Assembly (NCBI RefSeq): GCF_026151205.1
Contig: NC_087072.1
Location: 14,298,169-14,362,168, forward strand
DNA: 64,000 nt
From: Bolinopsis microptera
Lineage: Eukaryota; Ctenophora; Tentaculata; Lobata; Bolinopsidae
Direction of reading: 5' to 3'
Shown here: piece by piece, positions 12,753-23,332 of the stretch
How positions within the stretch are numbered: the stretch's first letter is position 1
Layout of the letters: each line of letters starts with the position of its first letter
Notes under the pieces: generated by a model
The model's input: only the letters and a program-made list of their open reading frames with translations
Database searches by the model: none
What the model was told of the DNA's origin: nothing
Made by a program: the position numbers and the translations under genes

Positions 12753-13366
12753 TAGGACCGTGACTCAGGCCCTTTCGGGACCCTGACCCTTTCGGGACCG
12801 TGACCCAGGCCCTTTTGGAACTCATACCTAGGCCACGTGACCCAGTTACCACGTGACCCAGGCCCTTTCGGGACCCTGACCCAGGCCCTTTCGGGACCCT
12901 GACCCAGGCCCTTTCGGGACCCTGACCCAGGCCCTTTCGGGACCGTGACCCAGGCCCTTTTGGAACTCATACCTAGGCCACGTGACCCAATTACCACGTG
13001 ACCCAGGCCCTTTCGGGACCCTGACCCAGGCCCTTTTGGGACCCTGACCCAGGCCCTTTCGGGACCCTGACCCAGGCCCTTTCGGGACCCTGACCCAGGC
13101 CCTTTCGGGACCCTGACCCAGGCCCTTTTGGAACTCATGCCTAGGCCACGTGACCCGGTTACCGCGTGACCCAGGCCTTTTCGGGACCGTGACCCAGGCC
13201 CTTTCGGGACCGTTACCCAGGCCCTTTCGGGACCGTGACCCAGGCCCTTTCGGGACCGTGACCCAGGCCCTTTCGGGACCGTGACCCAGGCCCTTTCGGG
13301 ACCGTGACCCAGGCCCTTTCGGGACCGTGACCCAGGCCCTTTCGGGACCGTGACCCAGGCCGTTAT
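12753..13366. repeat. 23-bp satellite array (CCCAGGCCCTTTCGGGACC...)
   Basis: About two dozen copies of a 23-bp unit, with variants ending CCCTGA or CCGTGA, grouped by three interruptions that contain CTAGGCCACGTGACC. The long minus-strand frame with a 23-residue repeat simply reflects the unit length. Confidence 0.95.
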
Positions 13367-13514
13367 GGAACCCTCGTCGTTACCGTACTTCGATTATAGT
13401 GTATCAGTTATCATTCGTAACTTCACCACATCATCTGCTTACTCTATATCACATCACAACGTCATGGACCGTTTCCTAAAGAAACGAACAGCTACAGACA
13501 GTGACCGGCTGCAC

Positions 13515-14592
13515 GACGGCCAGGCCCCCTCATTATTCGGGGTCCCACGGAGATCAGATCGTGTCACCAATTAGTGACGTATGATTAGTGATGTGATCCA
13601 TCAGTAGAATTTAATTGACCTAGAAATGGGCTAGATACAGAGTAGAGTTCACATGTCAACTCTGTTCACATAATATTATTTGTTAAATTGTGTTAATACT
13701 TTACCATACTACACGTAATAAAACAAATAAACCCTGTTTACAATGAGATAACATCACATGATCGAATCACGTGTTTTGATAACAAAGCTAGAGACTAAGG
13801 GGTATGGAGCACACTGCTTTTCATGTGTTTTATAGACTGACCATTAATTCTTTTACACAGATTGTAATTTGTACTACTAGTCTTAACTATAATTCTAAAG
13901 ATTATCTTTTGTGGGGACCGAGGGCTCGTCGTCCGAGTATAAAGCTGACACTCCTGATCACTACGTTCATAGAAATATTTCCTTTACCCTCATGAGATGT
14001 TGTCTGTATATATTGTCTTAACAATTGATCAATGTTCTCATTGTTCCAAATCTCATGATTCAATTTCACTTAACAAATTAACTCCTAACTAACCTTATGC
14101 CTAACTTACCTTATGCCTAACACGCATTACACATTATTTTATTTCCTCATCTTTGCCTTTGTTGATTGTTCATCTTCTCGCACAATTCCTTAAGTGGGTG
14201 AGTCATCGTCATGTGAATGTTTGCATAATGATCATTATGATCATTATGAGCCTAACATATTTTTTCCGGTTCACTTGCTACACGTTGCGATCAAAAGGGT
14301 GTGTCAACGATTTACTTTACTGAAGCCCGCAATCGAAGCTTCCCCCTTGTAATGCGATCACTTATGTGATATACGAGTCAAGCGGTCAGATCTTAAAGAT
14401 CATGTTTACTTCTTAATGCAATGCCATGATGTACAGAGTTGACATGTGAACTCTACCCTGTAGCTGTATCTAGCCCATTTCTAGGTCAGTTAAATTCTAC
14501 TGATGGATCACATCACTAATTATACGTCACTAATTGGTGATATGATCTGATCTCCGTGGGACCCCTAATAATAAGGGGGCCTGGTCGTCGGC
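13515..14592. repeat. Inverted-repeat unit nested in the hAT-like element
   Basis: About 150 bp at 13515-13665 recurs in inverse orientation at 14433-14592, for example TCTGATCTCCGTGGGACCC against its complement and ACATGTCAACTCTGT against ACAGAGTTGACATGTG. The 770-bp interior has no recognisable gene. Confidence 0.85.
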
Positions 14593-15238
14593 CTCTCCCG
14601 TGACCCATCATCAAGCTCACCACACAAGAAACAGAAGATACCTGCATGGGATCTGATCGACTCTATCAAGAGGCGTCTTCAAATAACTGTCTCCTGATCT
14701 CTACCAGATCAAGTCACTGTTCTCTGATAACTGAATCTCAATATTAGGTTCAATCATGGTCTTAGTAAAGAACTACACCTTCAGTAACACATAAACAGAC
14801 CTATTTTTGATAAGAGCGGCGGTTATACGTTTAGAATTTCCAAAGTCCTTGAGAAAATGCAAAAGAAAACCGCACAATTCCCGCACAAATTTCGAAAAAA
14901 TCGCCGCACATTTGCCGCATAATTGGTAAAAATTTACCGCACCTTACCGCACATTTAACCTTTATAGTCGGGTGTGGTGCCGCATAATTTCGATTTTTTT
15001 TACCGCACCTAATATGTGCCTCTGCAAGTCATCTGCTGATGATGTTCACATAACATTATTTCCTCTCTCCTTTATTCCTTCCGTCTTTTCTTAAACTTAC
15101 AGTTCAGTTACTTTATTTCACCAGGTCTACCTAAGGATCAATTATTCTTTGGTGGGGTTTCACTTCTGGTATTGGCTTCATTCCCGTTCCTTTTCCTTAT
15201 TCTTTATACTTATTTTTTATATAGTTTAATGAGATTGA

Positions 15239-15853
15239 TCTAGAGAACTTGTTTAACTAAGTCACGTGATAGTCGTGTTTAGAGAGATTATTCATCATCC
15301 CTCGTGTCCATGTTCGTGAGTATCATGAAAATTGAAATCCGCCCTAGTATCCACTGTCCACGCTTTTAGTTTCACTTTTAGTTTTAGGAAAGTATTAATA
15401 TTAACTGAGGACCACTGGCTTTTTCTGTTCATAAACCGATTGCAGATGCAGTGGAATGACAGGCTGAGCTTCACCCAGTATGAGTAAGAAAGTAGCAGTA
15501 CCACTACCACCACCCCTGTGCCCTTCACCGTCATGTCCATTTTAATAACCGCGTTATAGAGGAGGAATATTGTATTTAAATTTAATTAAGGAAGTCTCTC
15601 CGCTTTTTTGCTATACAAATAATCTCGGGCTATAATTCTAATAACCAAGTTTGATGGAGTACATTCTAAGAATGTTACAGTAACATTCTTACATTTTTTG
15701 TACATTGTGCTATATCCAATGCGGATTGTGGTACAACTACCGGATAAAATATAACGTACTCTAGACTCCAAATCTATAAAGTGCAGTACGCAGTGAGTAA
15801 CTGGGGCACCATGGGTAGTTAGCAGTAGCAAATGAGCGAATTCAGAATTAAAA
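15239..15853. repeat. Spacer with exon-like repeat and second copy of the 8.2-kb repeat
   Basis: About 15408-15482 (minus-strand reading YWVKLSLSFHCICN) is related to segments at about 46660-46735 and 57620-57695. 15640-15838 is the second copy of the repeat at 8195-8415. An in-frame stop just ahead of the ATG at 15854 separates this spacer from the ARMC7-like gene. Confidence 0.6.
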
Positions 15854-16568
15854 ATGAAGAATGTGACCCTAGCATCTCACTCTCAGGCCCTTTTGACAGA
15901 GTATTGTGACAGTGAGGTTGCACATGCTAAGCAGGAAGTCGTTGCGAATCGAGCTAACTTCGCCAACAACCAAGTAAACCATGAACACCTGCAGAAACTA
16001 AATGTTGTAGACCTTTTCTTGGACATGACGGATGATGAAGACCTTATTTTACGTAGGTAAATTTTGTTATCTGGTTTTATGTGGCACATTTAATAATTAC
16101 ATTGTCTTAATTACGTGTGATTAATGTTAATGGGACTGGTTAACCTCGCAGTTAACGCACAACACAGAGACCACATCTCTGAGAAGCTGGACCTTATCTT
16201 ACCTCTACTGCAGTCACGTGATACCGAGACTCTTATCTCCACTCTTACTCTTCTCTACTATTTGCAGTTAGTCTAAAACATATATTTTAGTTTACTGTCT
16301 TTTGAACCACCGATGAAAATAATTAGAGAACGAGAGATGGACCACGACAATTTGAATGATCAGACAATAGTTGTAATGTAGTATTTACTATTGCTGACAA
16401 TTTACTTATAAAGCACTGTATTCCAGTAACGAAGGGGTGACAGACAATGACTTGCGCAGAACGCTTCAACAACTTCACTCGGAGAGTGAGTGTAAGAGAA
16501 CAAGTAACCTGCTTATCCTTCTCCTGAGAAATTCAACAACTTACAGTTCCAAAACATCTGTATCATGA
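15854..16568 (+). CDS. ARMC7: ARMC7-like armadillo repeat protein (three exons)
   Basis: Exons 15854-16052, 16152-16266 and 16427-16568 join with matching phases (1, then 2) to give 151 codons and a stop. The N-terminal part (SQALLTEYCDSEVAHAKQEV, then ANFANNQVNHEHLQKLNVVD and LFLD) matches what I know of ARMC7, and exons 2 and 3 match its later helical repeats (HRDHISEKLDLILPLL, TLISTLTLLYYL, RTSNLLILLLRN). Vertebrate ARMC7 is about 198 residues, so this model is short; a stretch of about 15 residues after the first repeat is absent at the exon 1/2 join. The donor used is GTAGGT; a stronger GTAAAT four bases on would put a stop at the start of exon 2. ARMC7 has been linked to the spliceosome, but its role is poorly defined. 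Confidence 0.72.
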
Positions 16569-17698
16569 TCCACTATCCTGTATAATAGACAGTATGTTCA
16601 GGGGTTTTCAAAAATAACTGATTTTAGAGCACATGCCAGCAAAAGCTGCAGCTGGAAGGTTTAGCATCGTCAGACAAAATCAGTACTGTGTTCAAGTTAA
16701 TTTCGAACAATAAACTATTTGAGTAGTAGAAGGACCGAAGGGGTAGGGCCAAAAATCAAGATATGAAATTTCCTATGCGCGTAAGTTCAAAACTATTAGT
16801 ATTACCAAATATCTGAAGAGTAGGTTGACCGATGAAACTAAAATGTGGAATGTGGAAGCTCTCTGAAATGTTTTATTTGAGGATACGAACAGAAGTAGAT
16901 TCACGTGTAGATTAGTAATAATACAATGAAAAGCAATCCTTCGACTATCATTTGAAGCTTAGATTTTTTGCTACCTTACCGGACCTAATTTGAACGGAAA
17001 TTAATTGGACGCAAGCGTTAGAAGAAAGTCTGTCCGTTTACGGGTCCGTCCAAGTCAAAGTCCGTTGAAATGTTTTCCCAAAATAATTCCACAACGAAGT
17101 TATTGTCCAGGATATTAATACTGTTAGTTTTAATTTCGGATTTTAAATGGTTTTGGATGCCTTCGAGCGTTCACACACACACATACACGAGGGAGGGGGG
17201 GGGGGGTTGGGTCTTGATTACGGTTGATTACAGAGGAGGGAGGGAGTAAAAATTGCTTAAATATTGATTACGTAATATGTGAACGACCCCATATTAGGTA
17301 CTCATTTATTCAAATTTCAAAGACTGATTATGCCTGTCAAACTGGCACTGAAATTTCCAAACGTATTTGTTGTAACTCTTACAGCGTTTAGAGTCTTTCT
17401 GTTTCATTTTTAGTGTATAAAGTCAATTTAAAACTGCATCATATGGTTGTAGTAAATCAATAATACATTTTTTACCATACATTTCATATTCCATGCTTGA
17501 AAAAAGTTGTTAACATATTTGTGACTGTATTACTTATTCTTAAGACATTTTAAAATTGTTCATTCTTTATAATTATAAGAGAGATTGTTTTTGTTTTATT
17601 ATCAACTCAAACTTGGTTTAAACTTCAACACAGGGCTATTACTAATTCGCCCGCCTTAAAATTATTAACTAAAGAAAACATGAGACCCAGAGCTCTCG
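16569..17698. other. Spacer; left part of the duplicated block
   Basis: No gene. A G run with TTACGTAATATGTGAACG (about 17190-17292) is one end of the repeat seen at 45990-46147. From about 17355 the sequence parallels 3950-4300, the flank of the first cysteine-rich gene. Confidence 0.6.
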
Positions 17699-19177
17699 TT
17701 AGTGCAGAATACCAAAGTCAAAGAAACCATGAGACCCAGAGCTCGTTAGTGCAGCGTCCTGTGCACTTAAGTTTTTCTGATCGCTTGCAGTTGCACTTTC
17801 TGGGACAGTCCTTTTTCCCGTCCATCGCATCAACTTTTCGGGTTTGGTATAATTCACGACATTATCCAAAGTCCTATACCGACACATGTTCTTACATTTT
17901 TGCTGAGTGCAATCATCCTTAGTCATGTCCTTTTTACATGTACATGTGTTACAACCATCACTGTATTTGTCACCGGTGTAGGCTCGCTGAGTTTTACCTT
18001 CGTTGTCAATGAACTGACAACAAACAGTACCCTCGCTGCATACCACTTGTCCTGAGGAAAATTAGAACTTGTCAAATTTAAAAAAATAGATAATGAATAT
18101 GTTGAAACTAAGACCGACAAATTATACAGAGGGTGGCCCGCCCAGAGCTAATATATATAATTATGTATATATATAATATAATTCATTTGACCAAAACCCA
18201 TAATCATGGGTAGAGTGAACCGCTGCCAGTGTCTCTCTTTCCCAAACAAAAGGAAATGATATTAATTTGATTGACCGTTCTCAAATGCAAAATGATACCG
18301 AGAATGAAATCGGTCGCTCGCTTTTCCCATTAATAATCTTCCAGTCTATGCTATATTCAATCATCTTCTCCTTGAGGTTCCATATCAATTTTGATAACTC
18401 GGTACTCAGTCTGTACTTAGGATTCTTGAAACTTTGTCGATGATTGTACCACCGTGTCTTAAAACTGTTTTCAGTCAATTGGATTGACTGAAAACAGTTT
18501 TAAGACACGGTGGTACTAAATCGAAGAAATATAAGGCAGGAGCGGGGCATTGTGGCCTCTGCTTAGACGAGAAACTATACATACTTAAAAACCCAGGCAC
18601 TATTAATAAAAGATCAGAAATTATTTCTAAATGTAGGCACTCTAGGAAATTCTTAGTTAGACATATTTAGTTAGTATTTATTAGTTATAAGCATTAGGAA
18701 TTATAGTTATTTATATAGGTTTAGTAGTATTGAGTAATTGTTAATTGTTAATTATAAAATTTGATAAAGGAGCACTGTGTTGTATAATGTTTGCCATTTT
18801 TATGTTAATTATGTCACTGAAGATTGCTGTTCACACATCCATGAAACTTATAGGTTGACAACAACATCGTTTGCTTTGTACCGTTAATTATATACATATA
18901 TAATATAATTCATTAACATAAAATTAACTACATAATATTTACCTTGATCCGCGGGTCCCAAGAAGCTGATATAGGGCTTGGTCGTGCATGTGCATTCCTC
19001 GCATCCTTTGTAGACCTTTGCTCCGATTTCGATCTTCTTATTTTCGTGTCGACAAAAGGTTATTTCAACTTTTTCTCTCTCTGGGGGTGAGCTGGAGGAG
19101 GAACTTGTACTGGTCGTGGGCGATTCGGCAAAACTTGCACTTATCAGGACAGCTCCAAGCAGAATGAACTGGAACAT
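17699..19177 (-). pseudogene. Duplicate of the secreted cysteine-rich gene, frameshifted near its end
   Basis: Exon 1 is 18943-19177 and exon 2 is 17699-18051, with the same phase-1 join as the gene at 4303-5018. Signal peptide, Ser-rich linker and both GCxxCTC units are conserved. After NYTKP one base is missing relative to the other copy (about 17848), so the last 50 or so residues are read in a different frame and lose the paired cysteines; the cysteine pattern is still visible in the other frame. The intron is about 890 bp against about 130 bp in the sister gene because repeats have inserted (18140-18890). It may be a young pseudogene, a real variant with a new tail, or an assembly error. 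Confidence 0.75.
18186..18700. mobile_element. Head-to-head fragments of a second GIY-YIG retroelement
   Basis: Minus strand 18335-18478 encodes TENSFKTRWYNHRQSFKNP and STELSKLIWNLKEK, the middle of a GIY-YIG domain of retroelement type. Plus strand about 18525-18668 encodes GHCGLCLDEKLYILKNPG and NKRSEIISKCRH, the end of the same kind of domain. They meet at a perfect 34-bp inverted repeat (18446-18479 and 18483-18516) with a 3-base spacer, so two internally deleted copies lie head to head. 18188-18330 is an arm of the repeat at 20993-21506. All of this lies in the intron of the duplicated cysteine-rich gene. Confidence 0.75.
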
Positions 19178-19977
19178 TGTATGGCTTGGAAATAATATTG
19201 TTATGATACCGTTGTGTAAATACGCAACTAGGAATTAGTTTAGTCAGATGAAAGAGATTTTATGGAAGTCAATAGATATTTTTTTTTCAAATGATAAACA
19301 CTTTTTGTATAAAAGCTGGGCAAATATTCCATATTCGGAAGTTATCATAAAATGGATATAAAACAAACCATATTATCCTATTTATCCTTATCTTGCTAAA
19401 ATATCCATTACCAATCTTTCAAAAATTATTTATCAAACGTCACACTCGTAAATCATAAGGGGCAAAATTTCTTTTTTCAATTGTCAAAACACTGTCACTG
19501 TGACTATTGGCACATAAAAGTAAAATTCATGATCGTGAAATCACACGTAAAATTTAAACTGCAAGTCAAATGTACGAGATATTGCACACTATACAGTTAA
19601 AACTTGAAAAGGAAATAAGAATGGTTACCAAGGACCACATAAAGTGCTTTTGGAACTTGGTTACAACAAGTTTTGATACGTATCTCAGTATCTGGGTAAT
19701 CTGTCTCTCAAATAATTCACTGTCGTTAACTCGAATGTTTCTCTCGGTGGCTTTTATTCGTGTTTTCGTGAGTCGTGACCATACCTTTCACGCCTGGACA
19801 TCTAAAGGTATGCTCATATTCATGTCTTGGTGTCTTGGTCTTTTTCGTTTCTTCCTGAGTTTGTTTCCTCTATCCTTGGACCTGCCAGATGGAATAAAAT
19901 TGTCATGGTCTTGACATTTCTAATATCATGCTCATTAGAAAATGTCAGAATAATGCAGTTCAACCAATCATGGCTTA
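19178..19977. other. No supportable gene
   Basis: AT-rich spacer between the cysteine-rich copy and the receptor. The longest frame (19570-19914, plus) has no recognisable features. A downstream exon of the receptor could lie here, but I cannot identify one. Confidence 0.4.
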
Positions 19978-21001
19978 TTAGAAACACTCAGGATATTTAC
20001 CTTGGCTAGAAGCCATAGCATTGCTGGACATCAACTGTTTAGATCCCAATATCCGAGACAAGAGAAACTCTTTGAAGCTAGTAACTGTCAAGCTGTAGAC
20101 GTAGAAGTTGCTCATAGTGTTGAAGTAGAGACAGGAAAGGGAGATCCTGAGGTATTCGTTGTGGAAGAAACTCTTTTTATCTGCCAATCTAGGGCCAACA
20201 AAAGAGTAGATGGCGTAAGGTAGGAGTGATAAGCAGTAGATGACTGCAATAAGGATGATAGTTATGATGCCTTGCCATTTGATAGTGTGCCTTCCTTGAC
20301 TAGCGACTTTCTTTGCAATGATGAGCAAATTCACGGTAGAAGCGATAACTAGAAAATTTGGAATGACCATGAAGACCGTGGACAGCATTGGTCGTAGCCA
20401 TTTCCAGATGACAGAGGAATAACCAAACTCACAGTTGTATGCTCTGTAATCGTAGATTTGATCACTTTTGTCTACCAAGAAGAAAGCAGCTGGAAGACTT
20501 AACACAGATATCCAAATAACTGCACAACCAATGTGAGCCTTTCTTGACTCCAGTCCCCTGGCTCTCAGAGGCGCACGTAGGATGACAAGCTTGCAAGTTG
20601 TCATAGAACATATAAGATACATTCCTACTACATTAAGGTAATACTTAATGTAGGGCTGAATGTAACAGAACCATTCACCCAGTAGTCAGTACCCAACTAT
20701 CTGCTATCAAAGTGATAACTCGTGGCAATGCCCCTGATAGAGACACCATTAAATCACAGACGGCTATGTGCCGGATGATAGCTACGATACAACTGTGAAG
20801 TTTAAAGGCCTTATATCGGATTGATGCTACAAGAATGGTAGTGTCTCCGATTAAGGATGAGATGAGGACGAAAAGCATGTACCCCACCCAAGTGTATCTT
20901 TCAGCTTCCTTCTGAATTCCAAACTCTGTTTTATTGGAAAATTCGTGAGAATTCATTGCACCTTGTACTTGAATGTAAATAGGGTAAATTAATTTTACCA
21001 A
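19978..21001 (-). pseudogene. Class A-like G protein-coupled receptor, frameshifted between TM2 and TM3
   Basis: Frame 20675-21001 encodes an N-terminal segment, TM1 (GYMLFVLISSLIGDTTILVA) and TM2. Frame 19978-20622 encodes the end of TM3 through TM7, ending with TMSNFYVYSLTVTSFKEFLL. The stretch just before 20622 in the second frame (EWFCYIQPYIKYYLNVVG) supplies the missing start of TM3 with the conserved Cys, so one extra base near 20675 breaks the gene. The usual DRY and NPxxY motifs are modified (TCKLVIL, SNFYVY). From memory this resembles an orphan receptor family expanded in cnidarians. A GT donor (CCAAG/GTAAAT) near 19998 suggests the last few residues really come from another exon. 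Ligand unknown. Confidence 0.75.
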
Positions 21002-21506
21002 AACCCATAATCATGGGTAGAGTGGACCGCTGCCAGTGTCTCTCTTTCCCAAACAAAAGGAAATGATATTAATTTGATTGACCGTTCTCAAATGCAAAAT
21101 GATACCGAGAATGAAATCGGTCGCTCGCTTTTCCCATTCATTCACGGCTTACGAATTGTATAAATAAGTTTCGATTGATTACATCAATCAGATGCTGTAA
21201 AAATCTCTTTGGGCTGCGTTCGGGTCGATACCTAGTATTTCGGGGTAAGGGACAAGGGTGGTAGTTATAACTTATTGAATAAGCTGAAGTTTATTGAATC
21301 TTTATTGCCGAGTACAGCTGCCTTTGGGCAGTTCTTCTTAATCTATTACAATTGTAAATGAATGGGAAAAGCGAGCGACCGATTTCATTCTCGGTATCAT
21401 TTTGCATTTGAGAACGGTCAATCAAATTAATATCATTTCCTTTTGTTTGGGAAAGAGAGACACTGGCAGCGGTCCACTCTACCCATGATTATGGGTTTTG
21501 GTAAAA
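20993..21506. mobile_element. 514-bp MITE-like unit with about 150-bp inverted arms
   Basis: Arms begin TTTTACCAAAACCCATAATC and end with the inverse. Both arms include CCAAACAAAAGGAAATGATA and the block related to GAATGAAATCGGTCGCTCGC. An equally long unit lies at 39172-39685; single arms occur at 7515-7712, 18188-18330, about 24400-24470 and 25370-25535. No coding capacity. It sits just upstream of the receptor's first codons. Confidence 0.85.
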
Positions 21507-23083
21507 TATCATCTCTTTTTGATTATAATGTCAGGGTACTTTATAAAGTCGAAATATAAACTGATATCTTCATTAATAAGGAGGAAGTTTCAACGATTTC
21601 GAAATTTTTCCTTTAAAAACATTTCCTTGTGTTTAGGGAAGCATATTGGTCGATCACTGACTGAATATGCCACTTAATACTCATTCAAGTTGGCATTAAA
21701 TTCATATATAATGATATTAAACTGTCGTGGCAAAGCAGAGTTTGTTGGAAATCACGAATGAGCAAAATTCTCACCTTTCGCACGTGCAAACTTTGAGCGG
21801 ACGTTGCGTGCGCATCCAATATTGAATCGCCGTAAATTTTTGCATGCAATTGTTTTATATATAGTTTGATAAGCATGCAAAGTTTCAAAGTATTTCAAGA
21901 AGAACTGTAATCACAACGGCACTCTAAAGTTGACAGAAAATGACGAAAACAGCAATTTTCAGTGATTTTAGCAATTTTCTTTCAATTTGGGCGTGTCCCC
22001 ACGTGTGCAACTTTTCGATTTTCAACTTTAAAACTAGCCTAATGCACAATTTATACCTATAGGAAGCAGAACTGAGCTCCACAACTCAAGGCATGGCCCA
22101 ACACCAGAGAATACTAAATCGCAAAATTGACGTTTTTATAAAATAATTCTTCAAAAAAGCACAAACTTCAATGACGAATATCTTTATGAAGGAGCAAGCT
22201 AGAAAAACTTTCCGGTAGATTTTCAGAATGCTTGAACAATTATCTAAGATGAAAATTTCCTCAGATTTTGAATAAAATTACTCCTTAATGGTGTAAAATT
22301 AATTTTGAAAATTATTACTTTGTCAAAAATCAAGTTTTAAAAACGGTTAACTTGATGACGTCATCAAGGGGTGTTTATGACGTCAAATAATTTTTTTATA
22401 CAATGTAAACTAAAGTGTAAACAATTATTTGCAAGACCTGTGGTCGGAAATGGCTGTATCTTTTATACTTTTGAATCTATGGACACTTAAATACAGGTTA
22501 CAATTGACTGGCAAAGCGTCTATCCCTGAATATATATATATATGTATGTATATATGTATCACGACAATCTATCGTAAAACAGGGGTTCTAGAAAACCCAT
22601 TTCCCGATGCTCCTGAAACCTGAAACTTTTTTTGCAGTCGCTTTGGTCAACGTCTAGACGCCCTGAAAAATTTCAGATCTCTAACTCAATTTTAACATGG
22701 TTTTTAAGGCACCTGAATATGGCGATTTTGGGTTTTTTACCGAATTTCGTATAACAGTGCTGGCGAGTATTTTATGCAAATTTCTTAAAAATCTCAACAT
22801 AACTATTTTTATTCCTGTCATCTTTGACATCAAATTAGAATGTTTTGAACTAAAAATAAATCTGCTGAACGACTTCCGATTAGTCTTAATGCCTGGAAAA
22901 CTCCTGCCGGGGGCGGCGGCCTTCGGCCGCCGCCTCCGGCCGGAGTGCACGCTTCGCGTGCACGAAAGAGGCTTCCAACGTGTACCAAAGGGGGTATAAT
23001 AGTAAAGGGGGTACAATAGTAAAGGGGGTACATAGTATACCCCCAATAAAGACACCGCTCGTGCTTGCCAGCACTGTGATATT
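20993..23083. repeat. 2.1-kb interspersed repeat, copy 1
   Basis: Matches 37573-39685 in inverse orientation over its whole length; rearranged or partial relatives lie at 7041-7985 and 25370-25830. One end is the small inverted-repeat unit 20993-21506, the other ends CAGCACTGTGATATT. Inside are two strong GC-rich hairpins at 22912-22934 (stem GGCGGCGGCC, loop TTC) and 22945-22963 (GTGCACGC, TTC, GCGTGCAC). No transposase is visible and I cannot assign a class; the outer ends are not inverted repeats of one another. Confidence 0.88.
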
Positions 23084-23332
23084 ACATTTTGGTGAATTTG
23101 TAAAGTCTTGCTCCGTTCAAACGGCGTAGAGACTTGCTAAATATTTACGAATAGACCCAAAAAAATGTATTTCGATTCCGGCTCTCACTATCATATCAAC
23201 AATATTATCGGAATGTTAATTGCCGATGTTAAAGCAGCTGTCATATTCAAACTAAAATTAAAAATGCACGCAATACAATTCTGATCACAGAATTTGTGAT
23301 TGTTATAAGCATATTCGTATGAACATACTTAA

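Larger units (their letters stand above)
12533..15024. mobile_element. 2.5-kb non-autonomous hAT-like element carrying a satellite and nested inverted repeats
   Basis: Ends CAGAGGCACATATTAGGTGC and its inverse at 15005-15024 are flanked by the 8-bp duplication CAAGTCAT (12525-12532 and 15025-15032). Removing the insert rejoins the terminal repeat of the Penelope-like element exactly as in its upstream copy, which confirms both boundaries. Subterminal regions (about 12575-12700 and 14860-15000) hold many short CCGCAYA/CCGCATAAT motifs on both sides, plausibly transposase binding repeats. No transposase is visible; the interior is a satellite array (12753-13366) and an inverted-repeat unit (13515-14592). 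Confidence 0.92.
8693..15238 (+). mobile_element. Penelope-like retroelement with endonuclease ahead of reverse transcriptase; two nested insertions
   Basis: A composite locus. A terminal region of about 270 bp (8693-8958) is repeated downstream, where it is split by a later insertion (12474-12532 and 15025-15238). Direct terminal copies with one truncated resemble the pseudo-LTR arrangement of Penelope-like elements. Between them are a GIY-YIG endonuclease frame (9390-10004) and a reverse transcriptase frame (9967-12449), both plus strand. Canonical Penelope elements have GIY-YIG after the reverse transcriptase; here it is in front, as in the permuted Naiad and Chlamys clades. Two hAT-like elements (10436-10723 and 12533-15024) landed later, so this copy is dead, but nothing large seems to be missing. 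Confidence 0.82.

Noticed and set aside
12752-13138. 128-codon frame with a 23-residue Gly/Pro/Arg repeat
   Set aside because: The 23-bp satellite reads through all frames in turn; the repeat is a consequence of unit length and lies in a transposon.
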